Assembly (NCBI GenBank): GCA_021774265.1
Contig: JAJFJG010000213.1
Location: 1 to 45,985 of the forward strand
Length of the DNA stretch: 45,985 bases
Reading direction: 5' to 3'
DNA from: Nitrosomonas sp.
Lineage (GTDB): Bacteria; Pseudomonadota; Gammaproteobacteria; Burkholderiales; Nitrosomonadaceae
Shown here in pieces: positions 9,173 to 16,660 of the stretch. Made by a program: the position numbers and the translations under genes. A model generated the notes under the pieces. It saw nothing but the letters and a program-made list of their open reading frames with translations. It searched no databases and was not told the origin of the DNA. The first letter of the stretch is position 1. Every line of letters starts with the position of its first letter.

Positions 9173-9314
9173 GAGTAGCTTGGTAAATGGTCGTGCAAAG
9201 AAATCTATTTAGGTGTTTAGCCGATAGTTTTCAATATAGTACAGCATCGTATTGTAATGCTATCACTAGAATATGGCAGAATTATATTCAATTCCACTAG
9301 AATTCAACTCAAAA

Positions 9315-9344
9315 TTACTTTTAGAGGTAATTGATGGGTATAAT
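9315..9344 (+). promoter_or_regulatory. Candidate promoter of the minCDE operon
   Basis: TATAAT at 9339-9344 matches the -10 consensus exactly; TTACTT at 9315-9320 is a moderate -35 with an 18-bp spacer. The start codon of minC is 67 nt downstream. Confidence 0.5.
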
Positions 9345-9410
9345 GTGGTCTCAAATAGATTTTTAGTGCCTAACCCAAGATTTATTAATGTAATCAAGCG
9401 GATTTAATGA

Positions 9411-10208
9411 ATGTCGATTGATCCTCAAAGAAAACCTTATACACCACCGGTGCTTGAATTTAAGAGTAGCACTTTTTTTGCACCTGTATTGATTCTATAC
9501 AACCACGACTTACATCTTATTGAGCAATCACTTAATGAGAAAATAAGTCAGGCTTCCGATTTCTTTAAAAACTCTCCATTAATTTTTGATGTTCAAGAGT
9601 TAAATAAAGAAAATAATGAATTTGATGTGACGGTTCTCATAGAGCTTCTGCGTAAAATTGGCTTGTTTCCCATCGGAATACGTGGCGGTAATGAGCAACA
9701 GAATAACCAAGCACAAAAGTTATTCATACCAGTTGACACGGTTCGTAGTAACGAAGGTAGCAGTGAACTAGCCAAAGAGCAAGAGCAAGTTATCGCCATC
9801 ACAGAATCAGAACAACCTGGGTCGCCACCTAAAACCAATGCTGTCGTAGATAAGCCGACAAATGTTCCTAAGCCAACAGCGATACCGGCGACATTAATTA
9901 GTCATCCTATTCGTTCTGGTCAGCGTATTTACGCGGCGGGTGATTTAATTGTCATGTCACAGGTTAGCGCCGGCGCTGAAATTATGGCAGAAGGGAATAT
10001 ACATGTTTACAATACATTGAGAGGTAGGGCTTTGGCTGGCGTGCAAGGTAACAAGAATTCACGTATTTTTTGTTCAGATTTACAAGCCGAGCTTATTTCA
10101 ATAGCGGGCGATTATAAAACTAGCGAAGATTTAAGTGATAATGTCCGTAAAAAACCAGTTCAGATTTACTTGCAGGATCGTGCTTTAATTATTAAAGATA
10201 TTGCGTAA
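9411..10208 (+). CDS. minC: Septum site-determining protein MinC
   Basis: Inhibits FtsZ ring formation away from midcell when recruited to the membrane by MinD. The 265-residue protein has the two-part MinC layout: an N-terminal FtsZ-inhibiting domain (residues 10-105), a polar linker rich in Pro, Lys and Glu (105-165), and the C-terminal beta-helix domain. The C-terminal domain shows HPIRSGQRIYA, GDLIVMSQVSAGAEIMAEGN and HVYNTLRGRALAG, the last being the family's MinD-interaction signature. First gene of minC-minD-minE with 27 nt before minD. The family assignment is secure from the C-terminal motif and the neighbours. Confidence 0.96.
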   Translation: MSIDPQRKPYTPPVLEFKSSTFFAPVLILYNHDLHLIEQSLNEKISQASDFFKNSPLIFDVQELNKENNEFDVTVLIELLRKIGLFPIGIRGGNEQQNNQAQKLFIPVDTVRSNEGSSELAKEQEQVIAITESEQPGSPPKTNAVVDKPTNVPKPTAIPATLISHPIRSGQRIYAAGDLIVMSQVSAGAEIMAEGNIHVYNTLRGRALAGVQGNKNSRIFCSDLQAELISIAGDYKTSEDLSDNVRKKPVQIYLQDRALIIKDIA

Positions 10209-10235
10209 TACTGAATTAAGCTAAGGAGATTCAAA

Positions 10236-11051
10236 TTGGCAAGAATTATTGTCGTGACATCAGGTAAGGGTGGCGTTGGTAAAACAACAACAAGTGCAGC
10301 GATAGCAATGGGGCTTGCAAAAAGAGGCCATAAAACGGCGGTAATTGATTTTGATGTCGGTTTGCGTAACTTGGATTTGATTATGGGTTGCGAGCGGCGG
10401 GTTGTTTATGACTTTATTAATGTTATCAATGGCGAGGCGAGTATAAGCCAAGCATTAATCCGTGATAAGAATTGTAATATGCTCTATATCTTGCCGGCTT
10501 CACAAACGCGTGATAAAGATGCTTTAAGTCTGGATGGTGTTGGTCGCGTATTGGATGAGCTTGCAGCTGATGATTTTAAGTACATTGTCTGCGATTCGCC
10601 TGCTGGGATAGAAAAAGGGGCCAACTTGGCGCTTTATTTTGCAGATGATGCCTTTGTTGTTACCAACCCTGAAATATCCTCAGTCCGAGATTCAGATCGT
10701 ATGTTGGGTATTTTGTCAAGTAAGTCACGTAGAGCCGAACGAAATGAGGATCCGGTCAAAGAATATTTGTTAATGACGCGATATGATGCTAGTCGTGTGA
10801 AATCTGGCGAGATGCTAAGTCTGGATGATGTGCAAGAAATTCTATCGCTAGAGCTGTTGGGAATTATTCCTGAGTCAAAGTCGGTCTTGACTGCGTCAAA
10901 TCAAGGTGTGCCAGTAATCTTGAATGATAAAAGTGAGGCGGGACAGGCTTATGCTGATGTTGTCGCACGCTATTTGGGCGAGAAAATACCGCATCGGTTT
11001 GTTGAGAGTAAGAAAGGATTCTTGCGAAAAATTTTCGGAGGGAGATTATGA
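10236..11051 (+). CDS. minD: Septum site-determining ATPase MinD
   Basis: ParA/MinD-type ATPase that dimerises with ATP, binds the inner membrane and recruits MinC; MinE triggers its ATPase to drive oscillation. The deviant Walker A SGKGGVGKTT occupies residues 9-18, with the signature Lys11 and Lys16. DFDVGLRNLD and CDSPAGIEKG are the switch regions. The C-terminal SKKGFLRKIFGG is the amphipathic membrane-targeting helix. The 271-residue length is standard. The start is TTG at 10236: it lies 7 nt after AAGGAG (10223-10228) and gives the expected MARIIVVTSGKGG N-terminus. It overlaps minE by 4 nt, so translational coupling is likely. Confidence 0.97.
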   Translation: MARIIVVTSGKGGVGKTTTSAAIAMGLAKRGHKTAVIDFDVGLRNLDLIMGCERRVVYDFINVINGEASISQALIRDKNCNMLYILPASQTRDKDALSLDGVGRVLDELAADDFKYIVCDSPAGIEKGANLALYFADDAFVVTNPEISSVRDSDRMLGILSSKSRRAERNEDPVKEYLLMTRYDASRVKSGEMLSLDDVQEILSLELLGIIPESKSVLTASNQGVPVILNDKSEAGQAYADVVARYLGEKIPHRFVESKKGFLRKIFGGRL

Positions 11052-11326
11052 GTTTATTGGACTATTTCAGGTTATCGAAGCCGAAAACAGCATCTGTTGC
11101 AAAAGAGCGGCTGCAAATCTTAGTTGCTCATGAAAGAACCTACCGTAATCGCCCCTCTTATCTCCCGCAGTTACAAAAAGAATTATTGGAGGTCATTCGG
11201 AAATATGTCAATGTTGACCAAGAGGCGATCACGGTTAACTTTGAGCAGGATGAGAATCAAGAAACGTTGGAGTTAAATATCATATTGCCTGACCATCAGG
11301 AAACGGATAGAGCTGTACATAGCTGA
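11048..11326 (+). CDS. minE: Cell division topological specificity factor MinE
   Basis: Stimulates MinD ATPase and confines the MinC/MinD inhibitor to the cell poles. The 92-residue protein opens with MSLLDYFRLS, the membrane-targeting segment, followed by the MinD-contacting helix AKERLQILVAHERTYR. The C-terminal half (ITVNFEQDENQETLELNIIL) is the beta-rich dimerisation domain. The ATG overlaps the minD stop as ATGA. GGAGG lies upstream within the minD gene end (11037-11042). Confidence 0.96.
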   Translation: MSLLDYFRLSKPKTASVAKERLQILVAHERTYRNRPSYLPQLQKELLEVIRKYVNVDQEAITVNFEQDENQETLELNIILPDHQETDRAVHS

Positions 11327-11471
11327 TGTTTTTTGCCAAAGCAAGGGGCGTATAACTTCTAAGGTTTCTCCTAAAAACTTGATGGCGGATAGGGTAAATT
11401 TCTCTGTGGCATGACGATTACGATTATTCTTTTCTTGTGAAATCGAGCTGTTAAAAAAGTTGTGGCGATAA

Positions 11472-12098
11472 TTGGCTAGCAAAAGACAATGTCTCTTTTC
11501 TGTATGGAAGTTGCTCCTTTGTATCCTTCCATTGATTACAGGTTGTGCGACAATTTCCACCCAAACGACGGTTGTTCGAACAATAATTACTCAGCCTGTC
11601 AAAAACACCGAAAATGTCACTCCTGAAAAGTTTAACTTGACTGGAAGAATTTCAATTCAAGATGAGCGGCAGCGTACTTCCGGTGGGATACGTTGGCAGC
11701 ACTCAAAAATGGTTGATGAAATTTTATTGCTTTCACCATTAGGGCAAGTCATGGCTCAGATCATACGTGACTATGAGGGTGTGAGTTTAACAACCTCGGA
11801 TCAACAAGAGTTTTATGCTTCTGATGTGGAAAGTTTAACTGAAGATATCTTAGGTTGGCGTATTCCATTAGCAGGATTGCAGTATTGGGCGCAAGGTAAA
11901 CATTCACCCGTGACCGTGGCGATGAAAGATTTGGATGAGAATAATCGAGTAGTTGCGATTCGTCAAGATGGCTGGGAAATAAATTACATTAGCTATACAA
12001 CAGTACAGTCCACACAGAAACCACGCCCCAGAGTACTGACTTTGAGTTATGAAGCGCTAACGATTCGATTAGTGGTTGATAGTATGGAAACTCAATAA
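11472..12098 (+). CDS. lolB: Outer-membrane lipoprotein receptor LolB
   Basis: Receives lipoproteins from the periplasmic carrier LolA and inserts them into the outer membrane; it is itself an outer-membrane lipoprotein. The 208-residue product has a signal peptide ending in the lipobox LITGC (Cys25). The conserved LolB core follows: FNLTGRISIQDERQRTSGGI with IRWQH, then LLLSPLGQVMAQI and the WGxP-like segment LGWRIPLAGLQYWAQG. The only in-frame start giving a complete signal peptide is TTG at 11472; the site in front of it is weak (GTGGCG). It is 34 nt upstream of ispE, the usual lolB-ispE pair of proteobacteria. Confidence 0.92.
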   Translation: MASKRQCLFSVWKLLLCILPLITGCATISTQTTVVRTIITQPVKNTENVTPEKFNLTGRISIQDERQRTSGGIRWQHSKMVDEILLLSPLGQVMAQIIRDYEGVSLTTSDQQEFYASDVESLTEDILGWRIPLAGLQYWAQGKHSPVTVAMKDLDENNRVVAIRQDGWEINYISYTTVQSTQKPRPRVLTLSYEALTIRLVVDSMETQ

Positions 12099-12131
12099 CC
12101 TATTAAGACGAAGTTTATTATTTTTGAAACT

Positions 12132-12971
12132 ATGCATACATTTGTTGCGCCAGCTAAACTTAATTTATTCTTGCATGTTATAGGGCGGAGAAATGATGGC
12201 TATCATTTACTGCAGACTGTATTTCGTTTATTAGATTTTTCTGATCAGCTGAGTTTTGAAATACGTGAAGATGGCGTTATTAAATTAAATAAGCGAATTG
12301 TTGGCGTTCCAGAAGAAAATGACTTGTGTGTGCGTGCCGCGAAATTATTACAGCAAAAAAGTGGCACAAATAAAGGCGCGGAAATTTTTCTGGTTAAGCG
12401 AATTCCGATGGGTGGTGGGTTGGGTGGTGGTAGCTCTGATGCGGCGACGACATTAATGGCACTTAATCAACTGTGGGGAATCGGTTGGAGCAAAGAACAG
12501 CTAATAGAATTGGGACTTAAGCTGGGAGCGGACGTTCCGGTTTTTATTTTTGGAGAGAGTGCTTTTGCGGAAGGAATTGGTGAAAAACTAGTGCCAATTA
12601 TACTGCCTTCTGCTTGGTATTTAGTGTTGACGCCATCGGTTCAAGTCTCAACCGCTGAAATTTTTTCAAGTAAGGAATTGACACGAAACACGATACCTAT
12701 CAAAATACCGCCCTTTTCCACAAGACAAGGTCATAACGATTTGGAACCTGTTGTACGCCAAGCATACCCAGAAGTTGATGAATGCTTGGAGTGGCTAAAA
12801 TTGTTAGGAAATACTACAATAGTGGCTATGAGCGGTTCCGGTGCTTGTGTATTTGCAGAGTTTAAAACTGAAATTGCAGCGCGGGCTGCTTTTGATAAAA
12901 TTCCTGTTAATATGTGTGGTTTTGTAGCGCAAGGATTGGATTACCATCCGATGCATAGCACTATAGAATAA
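12132..12971 (+). CDS. ispE: 4-diphosphocytidyl-2-C-methyl-D-erythritol kinase
   Basis: ATP-dependent kinase of the MEP isoprenoid pathway (fourth step); dxr, the first committed step, is at 30341 in this window. GHMP-kinase layout: PAKLNLFLHVIGRRNDGYH (residues 7-25, with the catalytic Lys9) and the phosphate loop PMGGGLGGGSSDAA (92-105), plus the C-terminal glycine motif MSGSGACVFAEF. The length of 279 residues is normal. It lies between lolB and tRNA-Gln, the arrangement expected in this lineage. Confidence 0.97.
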   Translation: MHTFVAPAKLNLFLHVIGRRNDGYHLLQTVFRLLDFSDQLSFEIREDGVIKLNKRIVGVPEENDLCVRAAKLLQQKSGTNKGAEIFLVKRIPMGGGLGGGSSDAATTLMALNQLWGIGWSKEQLIELGLKLGADVPVFIFGESAFAEGIGEKLVPIILPSAWYLVLTPSVQVSTAEIFSSKELTRNTIPIKIPPFSTRQGHNDLEPVVRQAYPEVDECLEWLKLLGNTTIVAMSGSGACVFAEFKTEIAARAAFDKIPVNMCGFVAQGLDYHPMHSTIE

Positions 12972-12976
12972 AAAAT

Positions 12977-13051
12977 TGGGGAGTCGCCAAGTGGTAAGGC
13001 ACTGGATTTTGATTCCAGCATACGTAGGTTCGATCCCTACCTCCCCAGCCA
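12977..13051 (+). tRNA. tRNA-Gln, anticodon TTG
   Basis: A complete cloverleaf can be folded. The acceptor strands TGGGGAG (12977-12983) and CTCCCCA (13041-13047) pair. The D arm contains GCCAAGTGGTAAGGC. The anticodon stem CTGGA/TCCAG encloses the loop TTTTGAT, which gives anticodon TTG. The T arm is TAGGTTCGATCCCTA. Discriminator G and an encoded CCA end the gene at 13051. Confidence 0.97.
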
Positions 13052-13198
13052 GTTTTAGGCTTCATGATGTTGTTTTGTCTGGATAGTGTTGATTGAATAA
13101 TAATCTGTTTAATTTGAATACATAGCCAGTTTTACATAATCAGGAGTCGGCTAGTGTTTCATTTTCTAATTATCTGTTTTATAAGCGAAGCGTTAATT

Positions 13199-14149
13199 AT
13201 GTCTTATGACAGCTTGATGGTTTTTACCGGTACAGCCAATCCAAAATTGGCTCAAGATGCAGTTAAGCATTTGAATATTCGCTTGGGACGTGCAGAAGTT
13301 GGGCGTTTCAGTGACGGTGAAATAATGGTAGAGATCCTCGAAAATGTACGAGGCAAAGATGTCTTTGTGCTTCAATCGACTTGCGTACCTACAAATGATA
13401 GTTTGATGGAGATATTGGTAATGGTTGATGCATTAAAACGTGCATCAGCTGGACGTATTACAGCAGCTATCCCTTATTTTGGCTATGCTAGGCAGGATAG
13501 AAGGCCTCGATCAGTGCGTGTTCCGATTACTGCAAAAGTTGTGGCAAATATGTTAACAACAGTCGGTATTGATCGATTGCTGACAATGGATTTACATTCT
13601 GATCAAATTCAGGGTTTTTTTGATGTTCCTGTCGATAATATCTACGGTATGCCTATTTTGCTGGGTGATATATGGAAGCATGATTATCAAAAATTAGTTG
13701 TCGTTTCGCCTGATGTGGGCGGCGTTGTTCGGGCAAGGCATTTGGCTAAGCGTTTAGAATGCGACCTAGCAATTATTGATAAGCGTCGTCCGAAGCCGAA
13801 TGAAGCAAAAGTCATGAATGTCATTGGTGAAATTAAAGGGCGTACATGCGTTATCATTGATGACATGGTTGATACTGCGAATACCCTGTGTCAGGGAGCA
13901 CAGGCGTTAAAAGATGAAGGTGCTGAGATGGTGATAGCTTATTCAACACATGCTGTATTGTCTGGAAAAGCTGTTGAGCGTATTGAAAACTCGCAGTTAG
14001 ACAAGCTCGTTGTAACTGATACAATTCCGCTACGAGAAGATGCACAAGCTTGTGAGCGTATATGCCAGTTAAGTGTCGCAAGTATGTTAGCTGAAACAAT
14101 GGTGCGAATTAGTAATGAGAGCTCGCTAAGTTCGTTGTTTATGGAGTAA
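13199..14149 (+). CDS. prs: Ribose-phosphate pyrophosphokinase (PRPP synthetase)
   Basis: Makes PRPP from ribose 5-phosphate and ATP for nucleotide, His and Trp synthesis. The catalytic flexible loop appears as [11 protein letters not shown], the metal/PPi-binding histidine region as [14 protein letters not shown], and the PRPP-binding loop as [14 protein letters not shown]. The length from ATG 13199 is 316 residues, as in the family, and [18 protein letters not shown] is the usual N-terminus. A longer reading from GTG 13154 would add 15 hydrophobic residues. That GTG has the better ribosome-binding site (AGGAG at 13142-13146), which is odd and is raised as a finding. A terminator follows directly at 14148. 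Confidence 0.96.
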   Translation: MSYDSLMVFTGTANPKLAQDAVKHLNIRLGRAEVGRFSDGEIMVEILENVRGKDVFVLQSTCVPTNDSLMEILVMVDALKRASAGRITAAIPYFGYARQDRRPRSVRVPITAKVVANMLTTVGIDRLLTMDLHSDQIQGFFDVPVDNIYGMPILLGDIWKHDYQKLVVVSPDVGGVVRARHLAKRLECDLAIIDKRRPKPNEAKVMNVIGEIKGRTCVIIDDMVDTANTLCQGAQALKDEGAEMVIAYSTHAVLSGKAVERIENSQLDKLVVTDTIPLREDAQACERICQLSVASMLAETMVRISNESSLSSLFME

Positions 14150-14172
14150 AGGCGAAGATTTTCGCCTTTTTA
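14148..14172 (+). terminator. Rho-independent terminator of prs
   Basis: AAAGGCGAA (14148-14156) pairs with TTCGCCTTT (14161-14169) around a 4-nt loop, continuing into T residues. It overlaps the prs stop codon by two bases and lies only 45 nt before rplY. Confidence 0.88.
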
Positions 14173-14176
14173 AATG

Positions 14177-14198
14177 GATTATCTGGTCGCGGATAATC
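14177..14198 (+). promoter_or_regulatory. Inverted repeat in the rplY leader
   Basis: GATTATC (14177-14183) and GATAATC (14192-14198) form a 7-bp stem with an 8-nt loop just upstream of the rplY ribosome-binding site (GGAG near 14206). It could be a translational control hairpin, as L25 is autoregulated in some gammaproteobacteria, or simply chance. Confidence 0.45.
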
Positions 14199-14216
14199 AA
14201 CTTTTGGAGAAGTAAG

Positions 14217-14861
14217 ATGAAAATTGAAATTACTGCAAATAATCGTACGTTGCAGGGCAAGGGTGCGAGCCGCCGCCTGCGTATTGCTGGAAAAGTGCCA
14301 GCAGTCATTTATGGCGGAGAGACGCCAGCACAGTCAATTGAGCTGGATCATAATACGTTATACCACAAGCTAAAGCTTGAAGCTTTTCATGCCTCAATTT
14401 TATCATTAGACATTGATGGCAAAAAAGAGAAAGTATTGCTGCGTGATGCACAGATGCATCCGTTCAAGCAACAAGTGTATCACGTTGATTTTCAACGAGT
14501 AGATCCGAAGAAGAAGATACACATGAAAGTGCCGTTACACTTCATTAATGCGGAATCTTCACCTGGGGTTAAGACCTCCGGCGGTAACGTAAGTCATGTG
14601 ATTACCGAAGTAGATATCTCGTGCTTGCCGCAAGATTTACCCGAGTTTATTACGGTCGATCTAGTAGATTTGGATGCCGGTAGTACATTGCATTTGAGTG
14701 ACCTCGTGCTGCCAAAGAATACTGAGATCCCCTCGTTACAAAAAGGTGGCAGTGATTTACCTGTTGTAACTATTGTTATTCCACGCGCGGTAATATCGGA
14801 AGACGGTGGTGATGCTGATGAAGCCGCCGCCGTTAACGAAGATAATAAAGAAGCCGAGTAA
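14217..14861 (+). CDS. rplY: 50S ribosomal protein L25, long (TL5/Ctc) form
   Basis: Binds 5S rRNA in the large ribosomal subunit. The 214-residue product has the N-terminal 5S-binding domain ([20 protein letters not shown], then [10 protein letters not shown]) and the extra C-terminal domain of the TL5/Ctc class ([19 protein letters not shown], then HLSDLVLP). It ends in an acidic tail ([20 protein letters not shown]). E. coli L25 has only the first domain; the two-domain form is common in betaproteobacteria. The prs-rplY-pth-ychF order is conserved. A terminator on each side suggests it can be transcribed separately from prs and pth. Confidence 0.96.
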   Translation: MKIEITANNRTLQGKGASRRLRIAGKVPAVIYGGETPAQSIELDHNTLYHKLKLEAFHASILSLDIDGKKEKVLLRDAQMHPFKQQVYHVDFQRVDPKKKIHMKVPLHFINAESSPGVKTSGGNVSHVITEVDISCLPQDLPEFITVDLVDLDAGSTLHLSDLVLPKNTEIPSLQKGGSDLPVVTIVIPRAVISEDGGDADEAAAVNEDNKEAE

Positions 14862-14892
14862 TTCTTTTTTGATTATATGGCTTTAATAAAAC

Positions 14893-14929
14893 AAAAACTA
14901 CCGGCAGTAATTTGATCGGTAGTTTTTTT
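14893..14929 (+). terminator. Rho-independent terminator of rplY
   Basis: AAAAACTACCG (14893-14903) pairs with CGGTAGTTTTT (14917-14927) around a 13-nt loop, and the T-run continues. The pth start codon is only 9 nt beyond its end. Confidence 0.88.
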
Positions 14930-14934
14930 ATAAT
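14929..14934 (+). promoter_or_regulatory. Perfect -10 box at the pth start codon
   Basis: TATAAT at 14929-14934 ends 3 nt before the pth ATG. No good -35 is seen: the hexamer 17 bp upstream is AGTAAT. If it works as a promoter, the pth mRNA would start at or close to the ATG and be leaderless. Confidence 0.35.
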
Positions 14935-14937
14935 TTC

Positions 14938-15507
14938 ATGAAACTTATTGTCGGCCTCGGTAATCCCGGAAGAGAATATGCAGGTACGCGACATAATGCT
15001 GGGTTTGAATGGGTATGCCGTTTATCTGAGGCTTTAAATGTATCATTTAAAGCCGAAGCGCGGTTTTATGGATTGTGCGTGCGTGTTGATCATGGAGATG
15101 CTGGTCTTTGGTTGTTAAAACCGCAGATTTATATGAATCGTAGTGGACAATCTGTTGGTGCATTGTGTAAATTTTATAAAATTCTACCGGAGCACATTTT
15201 AGTTGTGCATGATGAGCTGGATTTGCAACCTGGCGTCTCTAAACTAAAATGGAGTGGTGGTCATGGCGGTCACAATGGACTTAAAGACATTGTTGCTCAT
15301 TTGGGCACAAAAGACTTTTGGCGACTACGAATAGGTGTTGGTCATCCCGGCGATAGGAGCGAAGTTGTGAATTATGTTCTGCATCCACCACGAAAGGAAG
15401 AGGCATCCTTAATTGACGAAGCAATTCACCGGAGTATGACTGTGTGGCCTGAAATCTCTCAAGGTGATTGCCAAGCGGCAATGCTGAAATTGCATACCAA
15501 ACCCTAA
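14938..15507 (+). CDS. pth: Peptidyl-tRNA hydrolase
   Basis: Frees tRNA from peptidyl-tRNAs dropped from the ribosome by cutting the ester bond. The N-terminus MKLIVGLGNPGREYAGTRHN holds the catalytic His19; the substrate-binding motifs are IYMNRSGQSVG, VVHDELDLQPG and GGHGGHNGLKDI. The 189-residue length is normal. The start is fixed by the family's conserved beginning, but no ribosome-binding site precedes it; instead the end of the rplY terminator and a TATAAT box do. It is followed by ychF after 50 nt, a very widely conserved pair. Confidence 0.96.
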   Translation: MKLIVGLGNPGREYAGTRHNAGFEWVCRLSEALNVSFKAEARFYGLCVRVDHGDAGLWLLKPQIYMNRSGQSVGALCKFYKILPEHILVVHDELDLQPGVSKLKWSGGHGGHNGLKDIVAHLGTKDFWRLRIGVGHPGDRSEVVNYVLHPPRKEEASLIDEAIHRSMTVWPEISQGDCQAAMLKLHTKP

Positions 15508-15557
15508 CATATTTTCATTTGCATCAATCAATTTTAAAATTTAGCGAGAACTAGGGT

Positions 15558-16649
15558 ATGAGTCTGAAATGTGGCATTGTTGGTCTCCCTAATGTTGGGA
15601 AATCCACCTTATTTAACGCATTAACCAAAGCTGGTATTTCGGCAGAAAATTATCCTTTTTGTACCATTGATCCCAATATTGGTATTGTTGAATTACCAGA
15701 TCCGCGCTTAGATGAACTTAGCAAAATTGTTCAGCCACAAAAAATACAATCGGCCACGGTTGAATTTGTCGATATTGCCGGCCTTGTCGCTGGTGCTTCA
15801 AAGGGGGAGGGCCTGGGAAATAAATTTCTGGCCAATATCCGAGAAACCGATGGCATTATCAATATGGTGCGTTGTTTTACAGATGATAACGTGGTTCATG
15901 TCGCTGGTAAGGTTGATCCACTTTCAGATATTGAAGTCATACAGACCGAATTAGCATTGGCTGATTTAAGTACCGTTGAGAAAGCCCAGCAAAGAGAAGC
16001 TAAGTTAGCGAAAACGGGAAATAAAGATGCCATTAAGCTAAGTAATTTTCTTGAAGTAGTGCGCGCTCATCTTGACGAGGGAAAACCGGCTAGGAGTTTA
16101 ACGCTAGACGAAGATGAACAGCAATTATTAAAACCACTATGTTTGTTGACTGCAAAGCCGGCGATATATGTGGCTAATGTTGATGAGCAAGGGTTTGAAA
16201 ATAACTCATTGCTAATTCGTGTACAAGAATATGCTGCTGGCGAAGGTGCACCAGTTGTGGCCATTTGTGCGTCGTTAGAAGCTGAGATTGCTGAATTATC
16301 TGACGAAGACAAACAAATTTTCCTTGCAGATATCAATATGGAAGAGCCGGGCTTGAACCGCTTGGTCCGTGCTGCATACAAATTACTTGGTTTGCAAACT
16401 TACTTCACAGCAGGTGTTAAGGAAGTTAGAGCCTGGACCATGTATCAGGGTGATACAGCGCCGCAAGCAGCCGGTGTGATTCATACTGACTTTGAGCGAG
16501 GTTTTATTCGTGCAGAAGTGATTGCATATGAAGATTTCATTACTTATAAAGGCGAGCAAGGCTCAAAGGAAGCCGGAAAGATGCGCCTTGAAGGTAAAGA
16601 ATATATCGTAAAAGATGGCGATGTCATGCATTTTCGTTTTAACGTTTAG
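15558..16649 (+). CDS. ychF: Ribosome-binding P-loop ATPase YchF/EngD (OLA1 family)
   Basis: Obg-related P-loop protein that favours ATP over GTP and acts in translation or stress control. G1 loop: [15 protein letters not shown] (residues 9-23); G3: [20 protein letters not shown]. The G4 motif is NVDE rather than NKxD, the change that gives YchF its adenine preference. The C-terminal TGS domain ends with [17 protein letters not shown]. The 363 residues match the family. It is convergent with rapA; the stops are 11 nt apart. Confidence 0.97.
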   Translation: MSLKCGIVGLPNVGKSTLFNALTKAGISAENYPFCTIDPNIGIVELPDPRLDELSKIVQPQKIQSATVEFVDIAGLVAGASKGEGLGNKFLANIRETDGIINMVRCFTDDNVVHVAGKVDPLSDIEVIQTELALADLSTVEKAQQREAKLAKTGNKDAIKLSNFLEVVRAHLDEGKPARSLTLDEDEQQLLKPLCLLTAKPAIYVANVDEQGFENNSLLIRVQEYAAGEGAPVVAICASLEAEIAELSDEDKQIFLADINMEEPGLNRLVRAAYKLLGLQTYFTAGVKEVRAWTMYQGDTAPQAAGVIHTDFERGFIRAEVIAYEDFITYKGEQGSKEAGKMRLEGKEYIVKDGDVMHFRFNV

Positions 16650-16660
16650 TGTTCTTAGCC

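Noticed and set aside
13854-14099. 81-codon minus-strand frame opposite prs
   Set aside because: Antisense shadow with no start signal inside an essential, intact gene.
16067-16381. 104-codon minus-strand frame opposite ychF
   Set aside because: Shadow frame within a conserved GTPase-family gene; no independent start signal.
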